A stretch of DNA of 64,000 bases, from positions 1 through 64,000 of the forward strand of contig CAYXBQ010000005.1 of the NCBI GenBank assembly GCA_964463375.1, written 5' to 3'. Both the position numbers and the translations under genes were made by a program. Under the pieces are notes generated by a model. The model made no database searches, was not told the DNA's origin, and was given only the letters and a program-made list of their open reading frames with translations. The stretch's first letter is position 1. The number at the start of each line of letters is the position of its first letter. Positions 25,902 to 33,743 of this stretch are shown piece by piece. The DNA is from UMGS1696 sp964463375. Lineage in GTDB: Bacteria; Bacillota; Clostridia; Oscillospirales; CAG-272.

Positions 25902-27086
25902 TCAAAGATAGTTTTTTAACGTAAACCGGGCAAGGCGAATGTGCTGTCTGTTTACCGTGTAGGACATAGCAAGCTCACCGTCCTCAAAATATTGGATAAA
26001 GGGATAGAAACAGCTGGTGTCCATTTTGGCTTCGAATACGGTGTAGCTTTTCGTCAGGTCGTCGGTATCGATCTTCAGCATACCGATATGGTCACGGTCG
26101 ATCGGAGCATGGAACAGGTACAGTGCGCCGCCGTATTCGATGAAGTCCGAACGAGACTGGCAGTCTGCCACCAGAACGGGCTTTTCCCACACGCCGGTGT
26201 CTAAGTGATAGGCTGTCAGGAACCCATACTGGGTGGTGTCCTGCTGGCGTACGAAATAGTAGCATTTGTTGTCGTACACATACACGGCATTCTCCCACTT
26301 GGAGGCATTGGGAAAATCCGGCTGGGAGACGTATTCCCAGGTGACAAGGTCCCGGCTCTTGATGATGGCGGTAAAGTCGCCGCTGTAGGTGCCGGTGTAG
26401 TACACACGTTCCCCATTCTCCATACGGCTGGACAGCTTTTGCATGATGCCGATATCGGAGAACATATTCTTGCAGGGCAGATCGTTGGCAGCCAGCGCAC
26501 TGCGGATCCCGGTGGCGGAGAAGTCGTTGGTGATCGCACCGACCTGGAACCGGTTCACGCCGATCTCGCCCAAGGTTTTGGTGGAGAGGGTGAAGGGGCA
26601 ATAGAAGCGGTAGTAGTTGCCGGTGGTGATGCGGGCGGTCCACAGGATGTAGATGGTGTCGGCATCCTTTTGCATGAGGATGGTATCGTACACCATGTCG
26701 ATGGTCTCGTCCCCTACCTTGTCACCGGTGGTTTGCAGATCCAGATAGGTCATGCTTGCCGGATCGTTTACCGGTGCGTAGACCAGCCGTGCGGTCTGAT
26801 TTTTGGGGTCTTCGGAGGGTTCCTTGGTATTGGCGTAGTAGGTCATGTACATCATGCCATCGATCACGACAAAGGTGGCCACGTGACACATTTTGTCCTC
26901 GGGACGTTCAAAATCAGCCACGTGGCGTGCGGTGATCTCGTCGGCAAAGGCTTTCCCACGGCGCAGCACCTCGGGATCGGTGGACACATCGATGGTGGCA
27001 GCCGGATCGGTGATGAATTCACAGGGAGAATAGCGAAGCTCTTTATCGGTCACGCAGTCGGGTGAGAAGATCTTTTTGGTTTCCAT
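25902..27086 (-). CDS. Beta-propeller protein of the sialidase/glycosidase fold, function unknown
   Basis: The 394-residue protein lacks a signal peptide. It shows repeating blade-like strands such as MMYMTYYAN, TIYILWTAR, RVYYTGTYSG, KCYYFVRQQD and ALYLFHAP, typical of five- or six-bladed propellers related to sialidases and GH43-like enzymes. I cannot see clear Asp-boxes or a sure catalytic triad, so I do not assign an activity. It is the first gene of a two-gene unit with a solute-binding lipoprotein and is divergent from an AraC regulator. That arrangement suggests it processes whatever the lipoprotein delivers. Confidence 0.65.
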   Translation of the reverse strand: METKKIFSPDCVTDKELRYSPCEFITDPAATIDVSTDPEVLRRGKAFADEITARHVADFERPEDKMCHVATFVVIDGMMYMTYYANTKEPSEDPKNQTARLVYAPVNDPASMTYLDLQTTGDKVGDETIDMVYDTILMQKDADTIYILWTARITTGNYYRFYCPFTLSTKTLGEIGVNRFQVGAITNDFSATGIRSALAANDLPCKNMFSDIGIMQKLSSRMENGERVYYTGTYSGDFTAIIKSRDLVTWEYVSQPDFPNASKWENAVYVYDNKCYYFVRQQDTTQYGFLTAYHLDTGVWEKPVLVADCQSRSDFIEYGGALYLFHAPIDRDHIGMLKIDTDDLTKSYTVFEAKMDTSCFYPFIQYFEDGELAMSYTVNRQHIRLARFTLKNYL

Positions 27087-27098
27087 GTGGTCTCCTTA

Positions 27099-27127
27099 TT
27101 GCACTTTGCAGAAAATTGTGGTATACT
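27099..27127 (+). promoter_or_regulatory. Promoter for the AraC-family regulator
   Basis: TTGCAC (27099-27104), a 17-base spacer and TATACT (27122-27127). It faces and overlaps the promoter of the divergent propeller/lipoprotein unit. Confidence 0.7.
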
Positions 27128-27130
27128 GTT

Positions 27131-27159
27131 ATTGTATCGATTCGGGAGCCATTTGTAAA
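27131..27159 (-). promoter_or_regulatory. Promoter for the propeller/solute-binding protein unit
   Basis: On the minus strand TTTACA (27154-27159), a 17-base spacer and TACAAT (27131-27136). Its -10 box is only 3 bases from the -10 box of the opposite promoter. Confidence 0.7.
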
Positions 27160-27212
27160 TAGAGGATATTGGAGAAGATTTGCACAATCTTGCAAGAAAG
27201 AAGGAGAACACG

Positions 27213-28019
27213 ATGCTGGGAATGCGTTATGAAGAATATGCAAGCTACAAAAATGGACTTCCCTTTGATCTGCAGGTGGGTCTTGTGCGCACGCCCTTTA
27301 CCTGTACGCACCAGCAAAATTGGCACGACGACCCGGAGATCCAGCTTTGCATCGATGGAAAAGGGGAGCTTTTGGTGGATGGCGCACGATTCGATTTTCG
27401 CCCCGGTGACATGGCTGTGGTGGATTCCGGTGCGATCCATTATACCGGTACGGACGATCGGATCGAATACACCTGTTTGATCATCAGTGCCGCTTTTTGC
27501 CGACAGATCGGGGTGGACATAGGTGCTTTGCATTTTACACCGCATTTTCGAGACGATGGTTTGCAAGAACAGCTTTTGGCCATCTGTACGGCCTATGACC
27601 AAAATGACCCCTGGCGTACCGTGCGGCTCCATGCGCTGCTCACGACGTTTTTGCTGTATCTTGCAGAACGGTATGCCACACCGCAGAGCACGCCGGCTCT
27701 CAGTACCGAACGGGTGCAGACGGTGAAGGCAGCGATCCGGTATTTGCGAGAGCATTATGCGGAGAAGGTGACGCTGGACGGTCTGGCTGTGGCGGTTTGT
27801 ACGGATAAATATGCCTTGTGCCGGGATTTTCACCGGTTCACGGGGCTGACGATCGTGACCTATCTCAATCAGTATCGCTGCATGGTCGCCGAAAATGCTT
27901 TGCAAAATGGCTGTTCCGTTACAGAGGCAGCCCAAAGGAGTGGCTTTAACAGTGCGTCCTTCTTTTGCCGGACGTTTCAGAAGTATAAAGGGGTACTGCC
28001 GTCAAAGGTGGGGATGTGA
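27213..28019 (+). CDS. AraC-family transcriptional regulator with cupin-type sensor domain
   Basis: The 268-residue protein has an N-terminal AraC-type ligand-binding cupin (about 20-100; HDDPEIQLCIDGKGELLVDG and FRPGDMAVVDSG) and a C-terminal double helix-turn-helix (about 170-265; LDGLAVAVCTDKYALCRDF, then SVTEAAQRSGFNSASFFCRTF). Regulators of this type usually bind a sugar and switch on a nearby transport or hydrolase gene. The start is the ATG at 27213 behind AAGGAG. It lies between two solute-binding lipoprotein units and is divergent from one of them, so both are plausible targets; this is inference. Confidence 0.88.
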   Translation: MLGMRYEEYASYKNGLPFDLQVGLVRTPFTCTHQQNWHDDPEIQLCIDGKGELLVDGARFDFRPGDMAVVDSGAIHYTGTDDRIEYTCLIISAAFCRQIGVDIGALHFTPHFRDDGLQEQLLAICTAYDQNDPWRTVRLHALLTTFLLYLAERYATPQSTPALSTERVQTVKAAIRYLREHYAEKVTLDGLAVAVCTDKYALCRDFHRFTGLTIVTYLNQYRCMVAENALQNGCSVTEAAQRSGFNSASFFCRTFQKYKGVLPSKVGM

Positions 28020-28073
28020 AGGAAAATCTGCTGTTTTTTATACGTTTATATCTACGGAAATAGCGAAATATGC

Positions 28074-28102
28074 TTGCAATTGTGTAACAAATGTGATATA
28101 CT
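28074..28102 (+). promoter_or_regulatory. Promoter for the second solute-binding lipoprotein
   Basis: TTGCAA (28074-28079), a 17-base spacer and TATACT (28097-28102), 45 bases before the start codon. Confidence 0.78.
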
Positions 28103-28146
28103 TATGCAAACTGCGAAATCATACATCGCTTTTGGGAGGATCGTTT

Positions 28147-29577
28147 ATGAAGAAATGCAAAAATCTATTGTGCCTGTTGCTGGTAGCTATGCTGGTATCC
28201 TGCTCTGCACCGGCAAATACAGAGACAACAGCAAATAGCGACACCGATACATCTGCCACAACGACACCGGAGACCGAAGCGGATCCTTACGAAGGGATCG
28301 ATCTGGGCGGCATGGAGCTGCGTTTTTTGAACACGCAAGGCAAGCTGTGGGACACCATGTCCATTTTGGATTATGAGGAGTTGACCGGTGTCGGGGTGGA
28401 AGATGCTGTATTCAACCGGAATCGGACGCTGGAAGACAAGCTGAATATGACGATCTTGGTGAACGAAGTATCGGATTACCAGACGGCTATGAGCAAATCC
28501 GTCACCGCCGGAGAGGATCTCTATGATGTGGTATACACCATGTCAACCTCGCTGGCATCGAATATCACGGCCGGTATGTTCCAGAATCTAAAAGATATTC
28601 CGACCCTGGAACTGGATGCAGAATGGTGGGAGCCTTCCTTCAATGGGCTATTGGAGCTGAACAATCGATATCTGTATGCCGTGGGGTCTCCTTTACACCT
28701 TATGTCCATGGATATGACCGTTGCATGCTATGCCAACCGAGCAATTTTGACGGATAATGGCTTGGATATACCCTATGATGTGGTGCGGAATGGAGAATGG
28801 ACATGTGATGCCATGTATGAGATCATGACACCTTGTATTTCCCTCAATGGCGGTGAGACCTATACAGAAAACACCCAGAACGCCACATTCGGTGTTTCCA
28901 CCTTCAACGGTTGGATCGGACTCATGACTACCACTGCAGACACGATCGTGCAGCGGGATGCTGACGGGATCCCGACCTGGGTGGGGGTATCGGAACGGCT
29001 GATAACGGCTTGTACTACTTTGGAAAAGCTATTTGCCAACGACGGGCATTTGATACCACTGGCCAATGCCAGCGATTATACGACACGGTTTATGGAGGAA
29101 CGAACAGCATTTTGTATTTTGTCCATTGGCAATGCCAGCATATTTCGGGAGATGGATTCGGCCTACGGTATCCTGCCAATTCCCAAATTTGCAGAAACGG
29201 ACGACTACTCTTCCCCCATTGGTTCCACACTGCTGATGAGTATCCCGGTAACCTGTGCCGATACGGAAAACGTGGGTACTGCGCTCGATGCCTTGACCCG
29301 GTACAGCTATGACAATGTGCTGCCGGCCTACTACGAAAATCTGTGCTACAAGGGTCTGCGAGACGAGGATTCTATCGATATGCTGGAGATCATCCAGGCT
29401 TCCAGGACCTGCGACATCGGTTGGACATACAACTGGACCACGGATCTTTTGTACTCGATCGGCACGTACATCCAAAACAGTAGTGGAAACTATGCTTCTC
29501 GCTTTGCAGCGAACGAAAGCAAGATCAAATCCTCTATCCAGAAGACCATGGATGAAATAGCGCAGTCCTGGGATTGA
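28147..29577 (+). CDS. Extracellular solute-binding lipoprotein (ABC type)
   Basis: This 476-residue lipoprotein has lipobox LVSC with lipidation near residue 19, then a Thr-rich linker (about 20-45). The binding domain follows, with DAVFNRNRTLEDKLNM and AYGILPIPKF matching the other binding proteins here. The start is the ATG at 28147 after GGGAGGA; the longer frame upstream reads through the AraC gene and is not real. It is monocistronic with its own promoter, directly downstream of the AraC regulator, and lacks permease neighbours. The ligand is unknown, probably a sugar oligomer given the context. Confidence 0.88.
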   Translation: MKKCKNLLCLLLVAMLVSCSAPANTETTANSDTDTSATTTPETEADPYEGIDLGGMELRFLNTQGKLWDTMSILDYEELTGVGVEDAVFNRNRTLEDKLNMTILVNEVSDYQTAMSKSVTAGEDLYDVVYTMSTSLASNITAGMFQNLKDIPTLELDAEWWEPSFNGLLELNNRYLYAVGSPLHLMSMDMTVACYANRAILTDNGLDIPYDVVRNGEWTCDAMYEIMTPCISLNGGETYTENTQNATFGVSTFNGWIGLMTTTADTIVQRDADGIPTWVGVSERLITACTTLEKLFANDGHLIPLANASDYTTRFMEERTAFCILSIGNASIFREMDSAYGILPIPKFAETDDYSSPIGSTLLMSIPVTCADTENVGTALDALTRYSYDNVLPAYYENLCYKGLRDEDSIDMLEIIQASRTCDIGWTYNWTTDLLYSIGTYIQNSSGNYASRFAANESKIKSSIQKTMDEIAQSWD

Positions 29578-29619
29578 GCACATTACAGTATCCGCATTGC
29601 TCGAAGGATCTGTAGGGGG

Positions 29620-29638
29620 GACGGATTTTTTATCCGTC
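29620..29638 (+). terminator. Possible weak terminator after the lipoprotein gene
   Basis: GACGGAT (29620-29626) pairs with ATCCGTC (29632-29638) around a T loop, but no T run follows, so termination is doubtful. Confidence 0.35.
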
Positions 29639-29674
29639 TTCAGAAGAATAATTATACATTTTTGAAAAAAGCCC

Positions 29675-29703
29675 TTGACAAGAGAAAAAAAGTGTGCTAT
29701 AAT
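29675..29703 (+). promoter_or_regulatory. Consensus promoter for the T-box transcript
   Basis: TTGACA (29675-29680), a 17-base spacer and TATAAT (29698-29703) are a perfect SigA match. The promoter is strong, so the attenuator below would set expression. Confidence 0.92.
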
Positions 29704-29722
29704 AACCTCACAATTCAATAAA

Positions 29723-29985
29723 GACTGTGACGAAGACGTGTGTACGGCAGATTGGTCGGTGCAGAGAGCCTGCGGTGGTGAGATGCAGGTACGATGGGCA
29801 GTATACGCTATCCCTTCCGAGTCGGGAGTATCAAAGGTGTATGCCGAGTAATGTTCCCCGTCAATGCCACGTAACGGCAGAGGGTTTGTTGGAACCTGTG
29901 AGTGGTGTAGCAATGCACAATTTGAGTGGTACCGCGGATAAGTATTTACATCCGTCTCAAAGTGATTTGGGACGGATTTTTTTCG
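29723..29985 (+). promoter_or_regulatory. T-box riboswitch leader, specifier probably AUC (Ile)
   Basis: All main T-box parts are visible. Stem I is closed by GACT (29723-29726)/AGTC (29820-29823). A k-turn with tandem G-A and the helix GAAG (29732-29735)/CTTC (29814-29817) come next. The specifier loop lies under the helix GTGTAC (29740-29745)/GTATAC (29801-29806). The AGAGAG bulge (29763-29768) and a GGTGGTGAGA tip loop complete it. The seven-base 3' loop strand GCTATCC (29807-29813) puts ATC (29810-29812) at the specifier position. The T-box core GAGTGGTACCGCGG is at 29924-29937; its TGGT needs a discriminator A, as in tRNA-Ile. The antiterminator uses TTTGAG (29921-29926)/CTCAAA (29956-29961), exclusive with the terminator. 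The codon call is less sure than the T-box call, since a C rather than the usual purine follows. Confidence 0.9.
29950..29983 (+). terminator. T-box terminator
   Basis: ATCCGTC (29950-29956) pairs with GACGGAT (29971-29977), with inner CAAA/TTTG and a run of seven T. Its 5' arm overlaps the antiterminator strand. Confidence 0.88.
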
Positions 29986-30082
29986 TCCCGGAGCCTGTAT
30001 TCCTTTGGATCCATGGAAGCAGGATGAGACAATCTTCCAACGGATATGTCTCCATTTTATCAAATAAAAGGAGTAAACTGGT

Positions 30083-32374
30083 ATGGAAAAAATGTTAAAG
30101 GAAGTTGCTGACCGTATCCGGGAGACCAGACTGGTATGCGAAGTATCCGAAGAAGAAATGGCGACCTGCACCGGGGTCAGCCTGGAGACCTACAAGGCAT
30201 TGGAAAACGGGGAGATGGACTTCACCTTCACCTTCATCTACAAATGTGCTGCTCGGCTGGGTGTGGATACCACCGATCTGCTGAAGGGATCCAGCCCGAC
30301 TTTGGAGGAATACAGCATCACCCGGCAAGGCAAGGGTCTGCCCATCGCACGTCGGAAGGGATTCCAGTACCACAATCTGGCACCGCTGTTCAAGAATAAG
30401 ATCGCCGAACCCTTTGTGGTGCTGGCACGGTACAACGAAGCCGAGGCTGCTGCACCCATCAAGTTAGGGCATCACGAGGGGCATGAATTCGACTACATCC
30501 TCTCCGGTAAGCTGCGCGTTTCCCTGGATGGTCACGAAGAAGTGCTGGAAGCGGGAGACTCCATCTACTATGACAGCAGCAGACCCCATGGTATGGTGGC
30601 TGTGGACGAAGATTGCCAGTTCTTAGCGGTGATCATCGCCAACGGTGGTGCAGCATATGATTATCCGGAAAACCAGCCGGAAGCGCCTGCTGTTGCCACT
30701 GCGGAAAACACGCTGGTACCCCTGCCGGAAAATGCGGTGGCACTGAACTTCATCGAATGCACCGAGGAAAACGGCAAGCTGAAGAAGATCGCATTCCACA
30801 ACGAAGACAAGTACAACTTTGCCTATGATACCGTGGATGCCATCGCTGCCAAGACCCCGGACAAGCTGGCACTGCTCCATCTGGACGTGAACAAAAACGA
30901 AAGACGGTTCACCTATAAAGACATTTCCCTGCTCTCCAACCGGGCTGCCAACTACTTTGATTCGCTGGGGATCAAGCACGGCGACACGGTCATGCTGGTA
31001 CTGAAGCGGCATTGGCAGTTCTGGATCGCCTCCATCGCACTGCATAAGCTGGGTGCTGTGGCGATCCCGGCTACCCATATGCTGGTGGAACACGATTTCG
31101 AATATCGGTACAAGGCTGCCAGCGTAGCTGCCATCGTTTGCACCGCCGATGGAGAGACCGCTATGCACGCTGAAAATGCGGAAAAGCTGGTGGAGCAGGA
31201 TATCATCAAGGTCATCGCCAACGGCCACAGAGAGGGCTGGCATTCCTTCGACGATGAATTCATGTCCTTCCCGGAGACCTTCGAAAGACGGATGCAGGCT
31301 TGCGGCAACGAGACCATGTATATGCTCTTTACCTCCGGTACCACGGGATACCCAAAGATCGCTGCACACAGCTTCAAGTATGCGCTGGGTCACTACATCA
31401 CCGCTCGGTATTGGCACAACTGCGACCCCAACGGCATCCATTTCACCATCTCCGACACCGGCTGGGGCAAGGCGCTCTGGGGCAAGCTGTATGGCCAGTG
31501 GCTGTGTGAGTCCTGTGTATTTGCCTATGACTTTGATAAGTTCGATGCTGCAGATCTGCTGCCGCTGTTTGCCAAGTACCAGATCACGACCTTCTGCGCA
31601 CCGCCGACCATGTTCCGGTTCTTCATCAAGGCCGGTATCGAAAACTATGATCTGTCTTCTCTGAAGCACTGCACCATCGCAGGAGAAGCACTGAATCCGG
31701 AAGTATTCTACAAGTTTAAGGAATACACAGGCCTGTCTCTGATGGAAGGCTTTGGGCAGACGGAGACCACGCTGGTCATCGGGAACTTTGTGGGAGACAC
31801 GCCGAAGCCCGGTTCCATGGGACATCCTTCGCCGCTGTACGATGTGGATATCGTAGACCCCGATGGCAAGTCCTGCGAAGTGGGCGAGACCGGTGAGATC
31901 GTGATCCGCACCACCGAGGATGTGCCGGCTGGTCTGTTCAAGGGCTACTTCCGGAATGAAGAAGCCACTAAGGAAGCATGGCACGATGGCTACTACCACA
32001 CCGGCGACACCGCATGGCGGGATGAAGAAGGTTATTTCTGGTATGTGGGTCGTACGGACGATGTGATCAAGTCCTCCGGCTACCGGATCGGGCCCTTCGA
32101 GATCGAATCTGTGATCATGGAACTGCCCTACGTATTGGAATGCGCCATCACCGCTGTACCGGATGAGATCCGTGGGCAGGTGGTCAAGGCTTCTATCGTA
32201 CTGGTCAAGGGCACGGAAGGCACGGATGCCCTGAAGAAGGAGATCCAGAATTATGTGAAGGAGCACACGGCTCCCTACAAGTATCCTCGTATCGTAGAAT
32301 TTATGGATGAGCTGCCGAAGACCATCTCCGGTAAGATCCGCCGTGTAGAGCTGCGTAGCCGGGATCAGAAGTAA
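30083..32374 (+). CDS. HTH-cupin-acyl-CoA synthetase fusion (medium-chain type)
   Basis: This 763-residue protein joins three parts. Residues 1-65 resemble an XRE-type helix-turn-helix. Residues 115-190 form a cupin (HEGHEF at 131-136, PHG at 168-170). Residues 240-763 are an AMP-forming acyl-CoA synthetase with TSGTTGYPK (417-425), GFGQTETT, a YHTGD motif and catalytic lysine K751 in PKTISGK. The SDTGWGKALWGKLYG region resembles medium-chain synthetases that take short, medium or branched acids. The reaction joins a carboxylic acid to CoA using ATP. An AAAAGGAG site precedes the ATG. A T-box controls it, which ties it to an amino acid, probably isoleucine. The regulator-like N-terminus may sense ligand or control the enzyme rather than bind DNA; this is inference. 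Confidence 0.88.
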   Translation: MEKMLKEVADRIRETRLVCEVSEEEMATCTGVSLETYKALENGEMDFTFTFIYKCAARLGVDTTDLLKGSSPTLEEYSITRQGKGLPIARRKGFQYHNLAPLFKNKIAEPFVVLARYNEAEAAAPIKLGHHEGHEFDYILSGKLRVSLDGHEEVLEAGDSIYYDSSRPHGMVAVDEDCQFLAVIIANGGAAYDYPENQPEAPAVATAENTLVPLPENAVALNFIECTEENGKLKKIAFHNEDKYNFAYDTVDAIAAKTPDKLALLHLDVNKNERRFTYKDISLLSNRAANYFDSLGIKHGDTVMLVLKRHWQFWIASIALHKLGAVAIPATHMLVEHDFEYRYKAASVAAIVCTADGETAMHAENAEKLVEQDIIKVIANGHREGWHSFDDEFMSFPETFERRMQACGNETMYMLFTSGTTGYPKIAAHSFKYALGHYITARYWHNCDPNGIHFTISDTGWGKALWGKLYGQWLCESCVFAYDFDKFDAADLLPLFAKYQITTFCAPPTMFRFFIKAGIENYDLSSLKHCTIAGEALNPEVFYKFKEYTGLSLMEGFGQTETTLVIGNFVGDTPKPGSMGHPSPLYDVDIVDPDGKSCEVGETGEIVIRTTEDVPAGLFKGYFRNEEATKEAWHDGYYHTGDTAWRDEEGYFWYVGRTDDVIKSSGYRIGPFEIESVIMELPYVLECAITAVPDEIRGQVVKASIVLVKGTEGTDALKKEIQNYVKEHTAPYKYPRIVEFMDELPKTISGKIRRVELRSRDQK

Positions 32375-32400
32375 TTTCGATCGTATAGCATCAAAAATGG

Positions 32401-32440
32401 AGAAACAGGCTTGGCTGCGTGGTGGTCAAGTCTGTTTTCT
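32401..32440 (+). terminator. Intrinsic terminator after the acyl-CoA synthetase gene
   Basis: AGAAACAG-CTTG pairs with CAAG-CTGTTTTCT across 32401-32440, with a short T run. Confidence 0.65.
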
Positions 32441-32475
32441 ATGAAAAGAAATGTGTAAATTTTGTGCTGTCCCGG

Positions 32476-32504
32476 TTGATTTTTTGGGACAGGTATAGTA
32501 TAAT
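32476..32504 (+). promoter_or_regulatory. Promoter for the MscS-family gene
   Basis: TTGATT (32476-32481), a 17-base spacer and TATAAT (32499-32504), 49 bases before the start codon. Confidence 0.82.
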
Positions 32505-32553
32505 AGTATGGTAAGGATCTATAACAAACTTATATTGCAGAAAGGATGTATTT

Positions 32554-33369
32554 ATGAATGAATTTGCAAGTGCCGTAAGCACCTTATTGTTTACTACGCT
32601 GCTTTCCTATTTGTGGCAGGTCATCATAGCCGTGCTGGTGCTGGTCATTGGCTTTAAGCTGGTGAATGCGTTCGTGCGCAAGCTGACAGCCTCGGGAGGA
32701 TTTGCAAAGCTGGACAGCGATATGCAGTCGTTCCTGGGCAATGCACTGAAGATCGGCATGAAGCTGATCATAGTGCTGGTGGCGGTATCCATGGTGGGTG
32801 TCAAGACGACAGCATTGGTGGCAGCACTGACTACCTGTGGTGCTGCTATCGCGTTGGCACTGCAGGGCGGGCTTTCCAACATTGCGGCCGGGGTCATCAT
32901 CGTACTGTGCCGTCCCTTCCACATTGGGGATTTCATCACAGTGAACGATATTTCCGGTGTAGTCAAGGAGATCGGGCTGTATTACACCACGCTGATCACC
33001 CCCGACAACCAGCGGATCACCATTCCCAATGGTTCCCTTTCCAACAGCACCATCACCAATCTGTCTACGGAAGCTACACGCCGGATCGACTTTGATTTCA
33101 GCGTAGCCTATTCCTCCGACATCGATCTGGTCAGAAAGGTGTTGCTGGCTACGGCTGCCAATGACGAAAACATTTTGCAGGATCCGGAACCGGAGGTGGT
33201 GATCGCCGGTCATGGAGACAATGCGATCCAGGTCAAGCTGCGGTTGTGGGTGGCCTCGGAAAACTACTGGGCTGTGTACTTCTCGCTGTACGAAGACGTG
33301 AAGAAGGCCTTCGATCAGTTCGAGATCGAGATCCCCTTCCCCCAGTTGGATGTGCATATGCGTCAGTAA
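32554..33369 (+). CDS. Small-conductance mechanosensitive channel (MscS family)
   Basis: This 271-residue membrane protein has three hydrophobic segments in the first 110 residues. The third is the Ala/Gly-rich pore helix (LVAALTTCGAAIALALQGGLSNIAAGV), then the family motif RPFHIGDFITV and the cytoplasmic beta domain (NQRITIPNGSLSNSTITNLS). It opens when membrane tension rises after hypo-osmotic shock. The length is normal for the compact MscS type. An AGAAAGGA site precedes the ATG. It is a single-gene unit with its own promoter and terminator. Confidence 0.95.
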   Translation: MNEFASAVSTLLFTTLLSYLWQVIIAVLVLVIGFKLVNAFVRKLTASGGFAKLDSDMQSFLGNALKIGMKLIIVLVAVSMVGVKTTALVAALTTCGAAIALALQGGLSNIAAGVIIVLCRPFHIGDFITVNDISGVVKEIGLYYTTLITPDNQRITIPNGSLSNSTITNLSTEATRRIDFDFSVAYSSDIDLVRKVLLATAANDENILQDPEPEVVIAGHGDNAIQVKLRLWVASENYWAVYFSLYEDVKKAFDQFEIEIPFPQLDVHMRQ

Positions 33370-33386
33370 AATTCGATACAATATTG

Positions 33387-33416
33387 AAAAGCCATCAGGA
33401 ACGCTGGTGGCTTTTT
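33387..33416 (+). terminator. Intrinsic terminator after the MscS-family gene
   Basis: AAAAGCCA-CAG (33387-33398) pairs with CTG-TGGCTTTTT (33404-33416). Confidence 0.85.
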
Positions 33417-33486
33417 ACTTATGTACACAGATCGAAACGATCAACTGGAAATTCTACCATCGGTTATTTGATTCGGAATACATTGA

Positions 33487-33651
33487 ATCACTCTTAACAA
33501 TCATATAACGCAAGAGGAATTCGGAAAGCTTTTGGGCGTTTCCGCACAGGCGATCTCGAAATGGGAACGAAAGGAATGCTATCCCGATATTACCTTTCTC
33601 CCCGATATTGCTTCGCTTTTGCATTGCAGCGTGAATGATTTGTTTGTATAA
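33487..33651 (+). pseudogene. Remnant of an XRE-family helix-turn-helix regulator
   Basis: This open stretch has no start codon; a TGA at 33484-33486 precedes it. It encodes about 54 residues ending at a TAA: ITQEEFGKLLGVSAQAISKW, then YPDITFLPDIASLL and the usual end SVNDLFV. These match the second half of a typical XRE helix-turn-helix that normally begins with helix 1 and continues past it. Helix 1 and any C-terminal domain are missing, so I read it as a decayed gene. It lies in the 33370-33743 gap between MscS and a convergent oxidoreductase gene. Confidence 0.75.
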
Positions 33652-33686
33652 GTTATAATTGCCAGTCTGGTAACAAGCATGACAGA

Positions 33687-33726
33687 ACAAAACCCAGTGA
33701 TCCATGAAAGAAACACTGGGCTTTTG
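33687..33726. terminator. Bidirectional terminator
   Basis: AAAACCCAGTG (33689-33699) pairs with CACTGGGCTTTT (33714-33725); it serves the convergent oxidoreductase gene at 33744. Confidence 0.75.
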
Positions 33727-33743
33727 ATTATTTGGGGGATTTA

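Noticed and set aside
27895..28146. Upstream extension of the lipoprotein frame into the AraC gene.
   Set aside because: The extension reads the AraC gene out of frame; the signal peptide and ribosome binding site place the start at 28147.
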